Shown here piece by piece: positions 12,863 through 25,865 of a DNA stretch of 64,000 nt; position 1 is the stretch's first letter; the number at the start of each line of letters is the position of its first letter. The stretch is from Bretschneidera sinensis (lineage: Eukaryota; Streptophyta; Magnoliopsida; Brassicales; Akaniaceae): positions 24,625,727-24,689,726 of the forward strand of contig CM043703.1 in assembly GCA_023935145.1 (NCBI GenBank), written 5' to 3'. A program made the position numbers and the translations under genes. The notes beneath the pieces were generated by a model. That model was not told the origin of the DNA and did no database searches. It saw only the letters and a list, made by a program, of their open reading frames with translations.

Positions 12863-13874
12863 ACTAATAAAATTTTGAACGAATCTAAAATAATAATTTT
12901 TGATCCGATCTAATCAAGATAGAATATTTTAATTTATGTATCGCAAAAGCTAAAAAGTTCTTCAAAAGAATATTATGATATTTGATTGTTAAGGGTTAAA
13001 TTGGATTTACATTCTTGCGTCAGTACATTAAGAAATTTTAATTACTCGCACAATAAAAAGTTCTAGTACTTGGTAAGAGATTTTAAGTGCAAACAAATCA
13101 AGAAAAATTCTTTTTTTTATATGGTGTAATATTTTTTCTTATTTTTAAATTTTTATTTATAATATTAATTAAATATATATAAATTTTATCAATAAAGTTT
13201 CTTAAAATTACCTATCACAAAAACGACTTTTACATCATATGCATGTAAAAATCTCTCAACAATCGTTCTGACGTGGGCCATTACACAACACAAATTGGAT
13301 TTACTTGGAGCATGAATCTGACGTGGAAGTACTACCTACTTGTACTAAAATATAATTGTACAATTTTAGTTGGTTTGTTTAACTAGACCAGCAATTCAAT
13401 CAAATAAAAAAACTAGACCGTCAAAAACATCAGCAGACCAACAGGAAGGTGACCAACTCCATTCCCGTCCTTTCACCTCCCCCGAGGCGCACCTCTTGAA
13501 GTTCACACGCACTCTCTCCGTTTTGTGAACATCAACACCAAGTGACTCGAAATATTTATTTTGAATATTCAAATTTTGATCCCTAGAAAAGACTGAAAGT
13601 TCATCTTTGAATTAATGTTGAAAATTCCTCTTAAATTAACCCCAAAATTTTATTGAACAAAAAGTATTCCGTGGTTTGCGGTGATGTCATGTAAATGGTA
13701 GCTTCTTCTACTGTCGTTTAAGTTCAGTTTTTCTCAAGTCATGGTTCTAGTATTCTAGAAGAAAACTACCAGCGAGTATAATTTCTAAATTGCTCTGCCG
13801 TGAAGTCTGCTCTGCCGTGAAGTTCAAAACACTCTTTAATCTTATATTTTGGTTGCTCTCCAGATAGTTATTTT

Positions 13875-14565
13875 TAGAGGTGGAATTGAGTACACAACTC
13901 GGTTAGATTGAAAGTCTCAGTTTGAAAAACTCGATTCGAAATTCGATTAAATTAAATTTGAGTTCGAGTTTAAGTTGTGATTTTGGATCGATTAGCTTAC
14001 CGAGTCAAGCTCGAATAATATCAAACTCGGCTCGTTATGTTCACGAGCTAACTCGATTTAATTAATAAATATTATATATGTATTATATTTATTTTATAAA
14101 AATTAAAAAAATATTTATTTATTTATTTTATTCTTAAAATATAAATACCAAATTTAATTATTTTATTTCGAAAAACATGTATATATTTGTTGAAATTAAG
14201 AATTGAAAATAATTTTGTATTATTGATTGATCATTTGAATACAATTCAATATTTCTATATATAGATTTATGAATATGAAACTTAGTAGAACGAGATATCA
14301 ACTAGATAATATGGATACAAACCAGATAAAATTTAAAAAATCTATTAGAACGCATAATAATAATCTTAATAAGATTCTCAATAATATTTATTATTTTATT
14401 TCGAAAAATTCAGTTCAAGCTAGCTCGCGAGTCAAGTTCAAACTTGAATTTCACCTAACGAGTTGAGTTAAAGTTCGATTTTCTTAACTCGAGCTCAACT
14501 TAAATAATTTTTTTACTCACAAACCGTGCTCAAGTTCCCCTCAACTTAGCCCGAATCTACTCCTA
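13875..14565. mobile_element. hAT-like non-autonomous element, 691 bp
   Basis: Imperfect terminal inverted repeats TAGAGGTGGAATTGA and CGAATCTACTCCTA. The flanking octamers are GTTATTTT and ATTATTTC, matching at six of eight positions, which suits an aged 8-bp target duplication. Internal sequence is AT-rich with GAGTTCGAG-type subterminal words. The 65-residue open frame at 14269 is not coding-like. Confidence 0.45.
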
Positions 14566-15969
14566 ATTATTTCTCTCTCATTTCTTCTTCCTTGTACATT
14601 TTTGTACAACATTGCTCAATGGTTTCTAGATTCAAGCAAATAGATAAATTGATAAAAATTGTTGTGCGAACAAAGAAAAGTACGTGCTTGGTTTTTGAGT
14701 AATTTTGTTTCATTGTTAAAGTGATAAAGTTTGTTGTGGGAGCAAGAAGTTAGTGTTTTTGATGTTCTGAGTAATTTTGTTACGTTGTTAAAACAAAATA
14801 AACTTTATATGATAATTTGATATGAATAAATATTTGTGTTTAGACTATACCTAAAATATACTGACTCAACTTTTATAGAAAATTAGAATAAACATCATTA
14901 GATGCTTGCAATATGGCTCAAAAGTTGGTTGCTTAAAGTAAGAAAAATGATTTGTATTTTCCCACTCAAGTTTTTATATAATTTTTTTTTTAACCGAAAC
15001 AATTCAATACAAGTATAATGATAAATATAACTCATTTATAAACTCACAATCATGTCACGTTTACTGTTTTGTTAATTAAATAAATAATTTTTTTAATATT
15101 AAATCATTAAAAAAAAAACTTCTTCATATATACATAAATAGAGCTTACAAAATTTTATAAATATTTTTTATATTTTAAAAATAATTAAAATTAAAATTAA
15201 ACAAGAAATAATAAATGACAATCGATTTGAGAAAAAAAAATTTAAATAACCTACTAATGTAATGAAATATGGGGTTTTATGATTCTAGAACCTTAAAATA
15301 ATATCTTTTACCTGTGAACAAAAATTTGACAAGTTGTCATATGAAGTTGAGAGGGTACGTAATGGGCATCAAACCTTACTAGATAACGTCTAGGTGAGAC
15401 AACTTGCAGTACTAGCTAGCACCTATCCTGTTAATTTCATTTTCCTGTCAAGTTAGAAGCTTCCTGAGGTTGGTGACTTTTGTTGCACAAGTAAAATATT
15501 AGTTCACGTATATCAGTTTTCTAGATAAGGAATATATATAATGCAATGAAATTAATTAAGCTTAATTGCTTTCCTTTTAAAAAAAAAACTAATTAAGCTG
15601 ACTTTGCTCATAAGATATATATATAGTAATCATTTATTTATTGACTTCACTTAAAGAGTATAGAGACTCCATTATTCAATTCATTACCATTACCATTACC
15701 ATCATCATCATTTTCAAAGTAAAATTCTAATTTTCTTTTTTAATTAGTTCATGCCATAAGTCTATCTATATATATGCGCTAAATTATGAATTTATTCATT
15801 GTAATTTGGAGGTAATATTGTTTTGCTTTCTAAAGTTTTATTTGTTTCAATTTAATACATGAACTGTTAAAATTATCAAAATTAAATCATTTCGATGAAA
15901 ATTCCATCAACTACTTAATGGAAATCCATGTAGACGTGAGACACTAGATATACAAGTTTTTCACCCCAT

Positions 15970-16160
15970 TTCTCATCTAATTATATGTGGCGTCTATATA
16001 AATTTTAAAAAAAAAAAATATTTGACGGAATCTACACCAAATTAAAATGATTTGATTTTGATTGTTTTTTAAGTTCGGATATTAAATTGAAACAATTGAA
16101 ATTTTAGAGAGTAAATGATAATACCCCTAAAATACACGGAGTAAGTTCATAATTTAAACT
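15970..16160 (+). repeat. Shared block A, loop copy
   Basis: Reverse complement of 63371-63541. The shared core includes GACGGAATCTACACCAAATT and CCCCTAAAATACA. Noncoding. Confidence 0.7.
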
Positions 16161-16174
16161 AACGGTGAGCATGG

Positions 16175-17370
16175 AATCCGATTGACCCGTGGACCCGACC
16201 CAAACCGATACAATGGGTTGGGTTGGGTCATGGGTTCAAAATTTTCAAACCGACTCAAACCGATAACCCAGTCAAATATATAATTATATATATATTATAT
16301 TTATTAAATACAAAATTGTGTTTAAATAATTATAGTATAATGAATGAGTAAAATTATATGTAGCACAGTCCAAATCCAAACAGCCAAACATAGCATAGCT
16401 TGTTGTAATTAGAAAATAGAATGATGGGTATTTTGGGAAAAAAAATTACAATTCACTAAACCTAACCTCTATGATTGAGAATTTCAGTCTCCTCATTATC
16501 TCTTTCTTCTTTTCTTTGTGGGAGCTGTGGGGCTATCGTTTTTTCTTGAAAGAAACTCAAGTGGCGAATGTGAAGTTTGGTGAGAGAAAGCCAAAAAGGT
16601 ATGCAGTACTATGCAGTCTTCCTTTTCTTTAGAAAGTGCTGGTTTGGTTTTGGCACTTTTCCTTTTCCTTTTACACTATTCCTTGTCGAAAACAAATAGT
16701 ACCAAGTTTGGAACCAATGTTTTAATTGCCCTCAGGCTTTTATATTTTCAAATCTAATGTTAACTTTCATTTTCTAGAGTTTATATATATTCTCTTTAAT
16801 ATGGTTAAGCATTCTTTAGCTTTAAGAAATGAGGAATTTTGATTATAGCAAGGATATATAGCTGACGCTAAATTAAGACACAATCAATTATGCATCTCCC
16901 TGTAACTAATAGGTAGTAATAAGTAAATATCAACTATAAGAAATTCTTGGAAAAAAAACGATAAGAAATCTTTAATCATTTACCTTTTTGGATTAGAAAT
17001 CACATTTAGTTAATAAAAATATTTTATAATGAAAAATATATATTTTAATCACTTGCATTTTTTTTATGCTTGTTTCCATAACAATATCCAAGATGTTAAC
17101 AAAAATATTGAATATTAGTTTATATAAAGCTGATGCATACAACTTTTACTTGAAATATGTATGGATTTAGTTTTGGATTTAGTATAATATTTTATTGTTA
17201 TGTAATATTTATGATTTAATTTTTTAGTAGAAAAATATATCAACCCAGTGACCCAAACCGATTAGAATGGGTTGGGTTGAGTTGAGGTTGGATGGGTTCA
17301 TGGGTTGGGTTGGGTTGGGATTTTTTCAACCCGGTATTAATGAGTTGGGTTGAATTTTTAGGCTAAACCG
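16175..17370. mobile_element. GGGTTGGGTT-bordered element of unknown class
   Basis: Two blocks rich in GGGTTGGGTT and ACCCAAACCGAT (about 16180-16270 and 17240-17365) bracket an AT-rich interior. The corresponding tail copy of block A (63371) lacks this insert, which supports a mobile origin. Similar subterminal words occur in plant hAT-like elements. Clear terminal repeats and a target duplication were not found. 16480-16620 is less AT-rich and ends in donor-like AAAAAG/GTATGC, but I recognise no gene. Confidence 0.35.
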
Positions 17371-17379
17371 ATCCAAAAT

Positions 17380-18285
17380 AATCTTCTTTTTTTAAAAATA
17401 TCAATTCTTCATCGTTAACAAGCAAAAATTAATTTGTGAAGGAACAATGCAGCTACTTGTTTCGATTTCCCTTATGCTTGAAAAAATTAAATGGTTAAGT
17501 ATATACGAACACTAGCACGACTTGTTCTCATACTATTTTTTAGTATGTATATATCATAATACTTTTTAAAATATTTATTTTGGATTCATTATATATTTTA
17601 ATTTTATATTCAATGAATGATATATATAAATTTTGTAAGCATATTTTTAATTTTCTTAAATATAATTTAAATAATAAAATTTTAAGGTTTTAACGTGTGA
17701 GTTTTTTCTATACATAATGAAAGAGAAATATAACTATGTTAAGTTAATAATAAAATACCATAAAAACTGTTAAATTTCGTAGTTTTTCATATGCATTACT
17801 ATCAACTCATAAGATTATTTACTTTGTTTTTACTTGCTAAAAAATTTCCAAAAGCATAAACATCACATTTACATATTACAACCAAGAATGAGTATAAAAT
17901 AAGATATGAAAATAATAAACTTTATCATCTTTTCGAACAAAAAAAAATTGTACTGAAGAATTAGAAAAAAAAAAGAGATGATAATAGAGAGAGAGAAACC
18001 AATAAAAACTAGTGTTAATGATTTTATATAACCGATAATAAAATATATTTAGAATTAAATATGTAATGAATACTTAATTGACATGATAATAGACAAACAA
18101 AGTTTATAAAGATTTTAATATCACGTACAAGATCTCATTGGGTGCATTGGGCGTAGTTTGTGCTTAGATTACACAGACGGTGCGCATTGAACCCGCTAAA
18201 AGATTTCATTGGACGCATTGTGCATGCAGTGACACGATCATAATATACAATACTCTATCTTATATACATATACTAGTTAAATGCC
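17380..18285 (+). repeat. Shared block B, loop copy
   Basis: Reverse complement of about 62034-62815, with frequent short identical runs. This copy has an extra 97 bp or so at 18133-18229 that is GC-richer than its surroundings and includes GCATTGTGCATGCAGTG, a word also found inverted near 63575-63591. Noncoding. Confidence 0.7.
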
Positions 18286-18293
18286 TTAATTTA

Positions 18294-18541
18294 ACAGGTT
18301 TGAACAAAAACGAAAACCTTAATTTATCCACGTAACGTGATATTTTTTCATTGATCAAATATGTTGATGGACAAAAAGTATTGTTACCAGTTTTTACTCT
18401 CTTAAAAAGTTTTTGGTTAGATCGGATCTCGAAACTCTATTGGTAATTTTGAGAAACTTCACTGATAACGTTAGTATAGGTATAGGACCCAAAAAATAAT
18501 ATAACCAGTGAAATTCTTCAAAATTTACCAATAAAATTTCT
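18294..18541 (+). repeat. Dispersed 240-bp repeat, copy 2
   Basis: Direct copy of 12631-12862. It directly follows shared block B and is directly followed by a 34-nt word that also lies just after the Q-rich ORF at 46523-46556. Confidence 0.6.
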
Positions 18542-18954
18542 ATAACTATTAGTTTAATTATTAATTAATTTTTTTTATTTATTTCTAGAATTTAGTTTTA
18601 TTGAATGTCCTTTTTTTTCTTTTGTTAGCCTGTAGAAGTTAACTTTTGGTTTTTCTTTTAATGAAAAAGTTAAGTTTTAATTGTTTTCTTTTAGGAATTA
18701 AGTTTTAATTGTTCAAGATTAATTATTATTAGTGATATTGCTACAATGTTTATTATTATTACATTATTATGTTAATCAATAGGTCCTAACTCAACCCAAT
18801 CTATTTAAAATGGATTAGATTTCACATGCTAGGGACTAAATGTGAAATCTTCCAAAGTCACCTCCCAATTTTTCCTAAATTGAACATTCTTGGCTATGCC
18901 ATTTTCTAAAAAGAAAATCTCTCCCTTTCTCTATTTTCTCTCGTGATGGAAGAC

Positions 18955-18956
<2 letters not shown>

Positions 18957-19009
<53 letters not shown>
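18957..19009. repeat. (TA)n microsatellite
   Basis: About 26 uninterrupted TA dinucleotides. The ORFs on both strands here are artefacts of the repeat. Confidence 0.95.
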
Positions 19010-19011
<2 letters not shown>

Positions 19012-19934
19012 TTTTTGGACTTGATTTTAAGCAATAACATTATACTGATCATTTCTATTTTTCGGAAGTTACGATACTGCCAGACCAGTGATATGTGCAT
19101 AAAATTTACTATTTTAAATGTAATTAATTAATGGTTTTGTTTTTTCCTAAATAAAAATAATTTAATGCGTTTGTTCAATTTCCATGTCACCACAAAAATT
19201 AATGGTTTTGCTGGCTCCAAAATATTATTCTTTCTTTTTTATCCTTTTCGGGGCGAGGCATTTAATTTTAGATAGGAAGGTATTTCAGGCAATGAAACAC
19301 TTGAAAATTGAATGTCAATACAGGTAAAAATTTAAAAGACGTAAAAATTCAAAACTATGTATAAAAATGATAATGATGCCAATTATTAATCTAATTTGTA
19401 CAAATATAAACCAATTTCATATTTTGAATTCAAATGAAAGTGTTACTTTTGTAATTATCGACTTAAACAAAAATATTTTTTTATTTTAATTATTGACAGA
19501 GAAAATATGCTAAAGTAATCAATAAACTTAGAGGTCTGGATCAATGGAGATATTTTAGATCGCTTGATAATGCTACTCGATAAATGCATCAACTTAATCT
19601 TATACTTTGTTTTGTGCAAAAAAAAATCTAATGATTTGTCAAATAAATTAAATTAGTAAATAAATAATACTAATATCTTAACATATGTTATTGTGTTGAC
19701 ACGTTGTTGTTGTTGTTAATATTATTATTATTATATTTTCTAGTATTTATTAATGATTTTTTAATTAATTTTAGAGAGAGTGCATAGTTAAAAAAAAGTA
19801 TAAGATAAATTATATAACCTATAAAATGGTCTGTTTTATCGATATTTCTAATTTATTTTACAAAAAAAAATGAGTTAGGTTGAAATGCACCGAAGAATCA
19901 AAAGAAAAAACGAGAGATGATAATAGAGAGAGAA

Positions 19935-20108
19935 ATCCCATAGTTTTGTTGTGTGTTCACAACCTATAAAATGCATACGTAATGCAAAATAAAGAAGAGA
20001 AGCAAGATGGAAGATAGAACTTTAAACTATATTTGTCAGAAAAGTGCTTTTCATATTTGGTTTAAGCCTATAGAGATTTATTATTTCAGTAATTGATTGT
20101 TGGGTATC
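19935..20108 (+). repeat. Shared block C, loop copy
   Basis: Reverse complement of about 63597-63775, almost identical (shared words CATACGTAATGCAAAATAAA and GTGCTTTTCATATTTGG). Noncoding. 20110-20550 after it shows nothing recognisable. Confidence 0.75.
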
Positions 20109-20554
20109 ACTAATTTTTATGACTAAAAGTTACGTGCATTTAAAAATAATAGATAATAATTATATAAAATTGTCAGTGAAATTTTCACCCCATACAAACA
20201 AGTATTTCTCCAAGTTCAGACTAACAAAATCAGCCAAAAATTAAAGAAATGCGGAAAACTTAAGTTTCAATAGAAGAATTAGCAAAGAAAGAGCCCTCAG
20301 ATTAATTGCATGTTGAAACCATTGATAGAGATTTAGTAAAAGTGAAATACACGTGCTAGTTAAGTCACTCTCTATGACAATTAAGTGGTAATTTTCAAAA
20401 TTAAGTTATTCATATTTCATATATTGAATAAATAGAGAAATTGCATGTATCATGCTGACGAAGTCTAGGTTTAGTTATTCATATTGATTGTTGGGTTCAA
20501 TTCTTGTTATTTATTCAATTTATATATTAATTTTTTTTTTATTTTAAATGAATT

Positions 20555-21110
20555 GTGGTTAGATTTATTGATGGATCGGATTTTGATTCGAATCTGATCC
20601 GTTTCTAATCCATATAATCAAATATGGATAGAGGTTTTGAAACAATAATCAATTTAACAAACAAATAAGTTTGAATGTGTGATAATACACTTCAATAATA
20701 ATTTAATCTGATTTAATTTTATATAGTATGTATGACTCTTTGTATTATGTATATATGTTTTATTTTTATAATATAAAAAATACTTATATGTCATAAGTTA
20801 ATACTTTTTAAATATATTATATGACTTATTTAAAATATATGTATTGACAAAAAGATTAAATAAATAAAGAAGTGTATTTCTTTTAATTTATATTGATATA
20901 TATTTTTGATTACCTTATAATGTAATGACTTCTAAAATATCTTTCAAGTAATTCGATAATCTAAATTTCGATGGATTTAGATTTGGATTGAGTTTTAAAA
21001 CATCCAATATATAATTCGATTCAAATCTGATTTGATAAATGTTTAACATATGAGTTTGGATATACCTCGATTTGAGTCGAATCCGATTTATTTTCAAGCT
21101 TATTTGTGGT
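20555..21110. mobile_element. Possible MITE-like element with GATTCGAATC ends
   Basis: AT-rich stretch flanked by complementary blocks GATTCGAATCTGATCC and GAGTCGAATCCGATTT. No clean terminal repeat or target duplication was seen. Confidence 0.25.
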
Positions 21111-21375
21111 AGTGTTGTGAATTTCTATATAAGTAATGAAATAACACACAGGTTTATATTATATTAACTTAATTATTATATTATTTATATATAACATCGC
21201 TTCAATAAAAAAAATTATTATATTACCAAAAAAATATTAGAGCAGTGACCTCCATGCCATCTTTATGAAGGTCAATAGAAATGTTTGAGCCCAGAAACAT
21301 GAGGCCTATCACCGTTCTAGCCTTTGAATTGAATATTGGGCCCAACCAGCAAAAGATGCAAAAAATTGTGGTGTG

Positions 21376-24300
21376 GTTTATACTTGCTTGTAATAGGCCT
21401 AGACCAGGAGTCCATTCTGAATGAGTTGTTAAAAGTATATTTGTGAATATTTCAAGGGTTATTATCATCAAACACTCTTATAATTTTTAAGATATTTTAT
21501 TATCATTTTTATATTTTAAAATTAATCAATTTATCTCTTTATATTTTGACCAATATTTAATCCGGAGCACACAAAAATCATGAAAAACTTGTTTGCTTTG
21601 ATTAGTAGTCAAAATTTTTCTGTGCACCAGTCAAAATTATCTCTAGAAAGGTTTATTGGATACATGCTTAAAACATAAGAGGTAGATTGATCACTTTTAA
21701 AATATAAAAGGGGATATTAAAACATTAGATAAAATGTAAGGATTTTTGGTGATAATACGTAAAACTATTAACATATTTGATAAAAAAAAACATTGAAATC
21801 AATTTAAAGCTATTAAAATGACCAGTTTGGTGTTTATTGATTTTCCAGTCTAATTTTGCTTGAATAACTTTTGATCTTTTAACAATATAAATTAATTAAT
21901 TAACTTTATAATGATTGATAATATATAAATTTTAAATAGCTATATTTATTTAGGTTAAACAATTATATGTTAAATGAGTATGTGTACAAATTATTGAACG
22001 AGTTGATATTAATAAATAAATTAACACTAATAAAAATATATTCAAAATATTATTAATACTGATTTAAACAATTTTTTTAAAATTAATTCAAACAAACTTG
22101 ATTCTACATATTTATAAGAAATTAAATTAAATTTTTTTATTTTCTTAATAATCTTTTTGAAAAAATAACAAAAATAAATTTAAAAGCAAAATAAAACATG
22201 AACAATTATTAGATCTAGAGAGAGAAAAAGAGGAAATTTCATGCTTCATTGGAAAGGAATTGTTTGAAAAATGAGAGGCAAAAGGGTATATTTAAGAGGA
22301 GAGGAAAATTAAAAATTAAAATATAAATTTTAATTTTCCTTGTCATTGACTATACATCATCTATAACTTATACTCTATTATCATTTAATACTCTCGAAAC
22401 ACCATGCTTTTTACTCGTTTTAATGCGGATACTATTAATGAACTATCGTAAAATAATACTATATTTATATAAGCGAGGAGTACAATATTTTCGAATTTCT
22501 TTTAAAAAAAATCCATCGAAATTTTTTTCTAACTAATCTTGTGCTTTATCATATTTTTAAAAATTATTCCAATAAACCAAAATTCATTTTGAAAAAAAAA
22601 TGTATAATTTGTTTAAATGTATTTCTTTATAAGTTCTCATCTTTTGTCTTCTTTTCCAAAATTTTAACAAAAAGTTATTCTTGTTTTATCGAGGTAAAAG
22701 AACATTATTAATCAACATTTGAAAAGTATTAAATGAATTCTACAATCTAGAGAACTTATGCTTTAAAGATATTATATTTAAAAGCTACATGCGTAATTTA
22801 AAAATATTCTTTCTACAATAATATATACGGTAATGAATATGATGTTACAAATCCCTTACTCAAGTGGGTATAAAACTAGGTCCATGTTTTCTTCTCTAAA
22901 AGTTAAATTTCATTAATTATGTATAAAAAACTGAATCCTATTTAAGAGTTACATGCGCAATTTGAAAATATTATTTCTACAACAATATATATGGTAATTA
23001 AAACGATGATACAAATCCCTTACTCAATGGCACAAATGTGTGTAAAACTCTGTCCATGCTCTCTTCCTCCAAAGTTCAATTTTTTTTATTTATTAATTAT
23101 TCATAAAAAACCGAATTCAATAAAAAAATACACAAATTTAACTCCCAAATTCAAATTCTTGGCTCGGTCCTTGTTACAACTTCTCTAAAAAAATGAAAAA
23201 GAAAATCATTGAACACTTATGAAATCAATAATCTTGTTGTTTCTTGTCCAAAGCATTTGTAATGTATCAATAATAATAAATAAATTTAACATGAGTGTTA
23301 AAAAAAGTAGGAAAGAATTACCATGAGTATTCAATCAAAGAAAAAAAAAACATGAGTACTTACATTTGAGTATAATTATGGAAATATTAATCGAACAACA
23401 TGGTACCCAAAAACCTATTAAAAGCATTATCTAACACTAAATCTATATTAGGAAACTTTCTTCTTGAAATCTAATGTTTTTACAATTATTAAGGTAATAA
23501 TTTTCAAATGCTATTTAAAATGAAAGATTTGCATTTGAATTATTATCTCACATTTTCTTCATATTTAGGAAAAATTATTAATATTTTCCTATTTGGTTAT
23601 TCACTACAAGTATCAATTCCCTCTGTTTTGTACAATACAAAGCAAACAATGTTGGTACTGAAAATTGTTGTTTTTGCTCACTTTTTTTGTTTGTTACACA
23701 CACACCCAAATGTTATCTTTCCAATAAAATTAATCAAATTACCATAATTAAAAAAATATTTAAATATTTAGTAATTCTCAAGGGGTTACCTTTCATACAT
23801 TGCATCATTGTCCAAACAACTATTATACATTCAAATTCTTAATTAACATGACCAAAAATATCTAGCTTCTAAGGCCTTGAGGAGAGTTGAAAATGAAAGG
23901 TCAAGATCTCAAATTGTTTCATTTTTATTTCAAGTTAATGAATGCATGAAAACCATTTTCCTCGGACTGATAAAATAATCGGTGTGAGCTCCAACAGTAA
24001 ACTCAAATTGATAAAATAATTTTTCAAATTGAAAAGAAAGAAAACAATATCTCATTTGTACACATGTTGCGAGATGAATTCTAAGTTATTTTAGATCCGT
24101 TTGAAATTTTATTGAATAATTTTTAAAGACTTAATTAGTAACATTATCTTTTTATCTCACGCTTATATAAATTTTGCTAATAAAATTCATAAAAATTATC
24201 AATAAAATTATTAACATGTCTAAATTATTAGTTTTAAGTCCAATCTTGATTGAGATTTTTTACACATACAATGACATACATGGGTTCACGTGCTAGCCAA

Positions 24301-25373
24301 TGATATATTGCCACATTTTTTAATTAAATTTGGTAAATATTTATAAAGATGGCAAGCTTGATTTCACTACCCTCCCATATAAAGCTTCTATAAATTTGGT
24401 AATCTGTTACTACGGTCAAGATTTCCCCATCAATTTTATTTGTACAGCTCAAATACAAAGCTTCCAAAGTTTCCACATCCCGGACCCCCTAAAGATCATT
24501 GTGCCTCCACGTGTACGGTCAGATGAAGAAACCACAAATGGTTATGATAGACGGCTCTACACTATTTCTCTCGTCGTCACAGTAAAAACCCAAGCTCACT
24601 CTCCCTCAAAATGTAGCATGCATTTCTTTGGTTTTCAGTTTTCACTGGCCCAAACAAAAAAGGGAAAAGTGTAAGGGGTGTAATCGCCGGAAAATCTTAC
24701 CGGCGACGATATCTCTGGCGATGGTACTCTTTCTCCTCTCTCATTTATCTCAGTTTCCATTATTTTCTCTCCGTTGCTGTGTGTGTGCGCGTTTTGGCAT
24801 GCAAAGATTTTTAAAATCAACTTGATCGTTTAAAACGCTTTATCTATACTGAAGTATAACTTTTCTCTCTCTATATATATATCGTCGAATGAATGTTTTT
24901 TTTTTTCCAGTGATTTTGATTAATTGATTGGAGTGGTTGATTATTAGGTTTTGTTGTTTGTGTGCAGATTGATTGTAGTCGCTTGATCTTCACCAGTGGA
25001 TTACTTATGCAAAACGGTGCAGTATAAGGCGCAGTTGGCTTTTAGACAGTTACAGTTCCAGTTCGAGTTTTGGGTGTGACGGGAGAGGGAACTCTCTTTG
25101 TGTGAGTCGAGGGCGAGTTGGTTCACTGGTGAGTCAGAGAATTTGCAGCGGCGAAAATGGTAGGCTCTTAACTCTGATTGAAGCTTTTGCATGCAAATGC
25201 CTTGTTAAATTTTTTGGCTTATTGATGTTCTTTTTAATTATTTTTTTTGCTTGGATGATTAGGGCTCTCCGTGCTGTGTTTTGTGTGATCATTTTTTAGT
25301 TTGTATTGTTCTTTCGTATTGTATTGGGTATTGGCATTGCTATTTGAATTTTGTTGCTGAAGAATTAAAGGGT
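21376..25373 (+). repeat. Right arm of the inverted duplication, with promoter and leader
   Basis: Reverse complement of 7343-11493, somewhat shorter (3998 against 4151 bp) because of small indels. Reading plus, the stretch to about 24300 is AT-rich. 24330-25200 is richer in GC, with a TATATAAAT-like stretch near 24850-24890 and splice-donor-like AAAATG/GTAGGC at about 25154-25162. That pattern suits a promoter and first exon. Homology ends at about 25373, inside what appears to be the first intron of the split gene that follows, so this is probably the original copy. Confidence 0.88.
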
Positions 25374-25865
25374 ACTTATATGTTTTTCTTCTTTAAAAAA
25401 AATTATTTCCTTTAGTGTTTGCCTTTCGTAAATGATAGACAATAAGGTACTAGATAGACAGATGGTTATTTAAGCTTTTTTGCTTTTTCCTTTCGTATAT
25501 TCGTATATGCTACAAATGATGTTCCGAGAGCTACTAGTGTTTGGAAAATCTGAAGATCGGATCCTTCCAAGATTAAGGAGATGTTTGTTAGGAACATTTG
25601 TTCCCTAAGATAATCTTGTGGTCATCACCAGCTGTAATATGTCAAATTTTTGGTAGTTTGATGAGATTTAAATATGATGTAGAATGGTATAAAATAAACA
25701 AATGAACTACTGAATTCAAGGAAGGGGATCCATTTAAAAGATGGACTTCCCTTTCCTTTTAATCCCAAATATTCAGCTTTCAAAAATGAGTCACTCGAGC
25801 AAATACGTATTTCCTTGAGAGCTTTCTTTGTAACTCATGCTTCCTTTCATTTTCTCCCAAGCTAG
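25374..25865 (+). other. Probable first intron of the split gene
   Basis: Single-copy sequence right of the inverted-repeat breakpoint, T-rich, running to an acceptor-like CTAG at 25865. No exon or other feature seen. Confidence 0.3.

Larger units (their letters stand above)
11494..21375. other. AT-rich loop between the inverted arms
   Basis: Nearly 9.9 kb without a convincing gene. It holds repeat relics listed separately: GAGCTC-type hAT-like elements, a GGGTTGGGTT-rich pair, a 240-bp direct repeat pair, an AT microsatellite, and three blocks shared in inverted orientation with the end of the window. Between these, for example 12870-13870, 14570-15960 and 18580-18950, I see only AT-rich sequence. 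11840-12070 is unusually GC-rich and has a G-box core CACGTG near 11980, but no gene follows it. Confidence 0.6.

Noticed and set aside
16180..17360. GGGTTGGGTT runs as interstitial telomere repeats
   Set aside because: The plant telomere repeat is TTTAGGG. These runs are irregular and paired around an AT-rich core, fitting a transposon's subterminal repeats.
18133..18229. GC-richer insert as a possible tRNA gene
   Set aside because: No cloverleaf, and no A and B boxes at proper spacing, could be drawn.
18906..19131. ORFs on both strands over the (TA)n tract
   Set aside because: They are open only because the microsatellite encodes alternating Ile-Tyr. There are no flanking coding signals.
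21223..21471. 82-residue minus-strand ORF at the inner end of the right arm
   Set aside because: It straddles the arm breakpoint and has no family resemblance. Only half of it is in the duplication.
24330..24825. Overlapping ORFs of 114, 65 and 61 residues, mirrored at 7929-8424
   Set aside because: They are conserved between arms because the whole DNA is duplicated. They lie in promoter/leader sequence and show no known domain.
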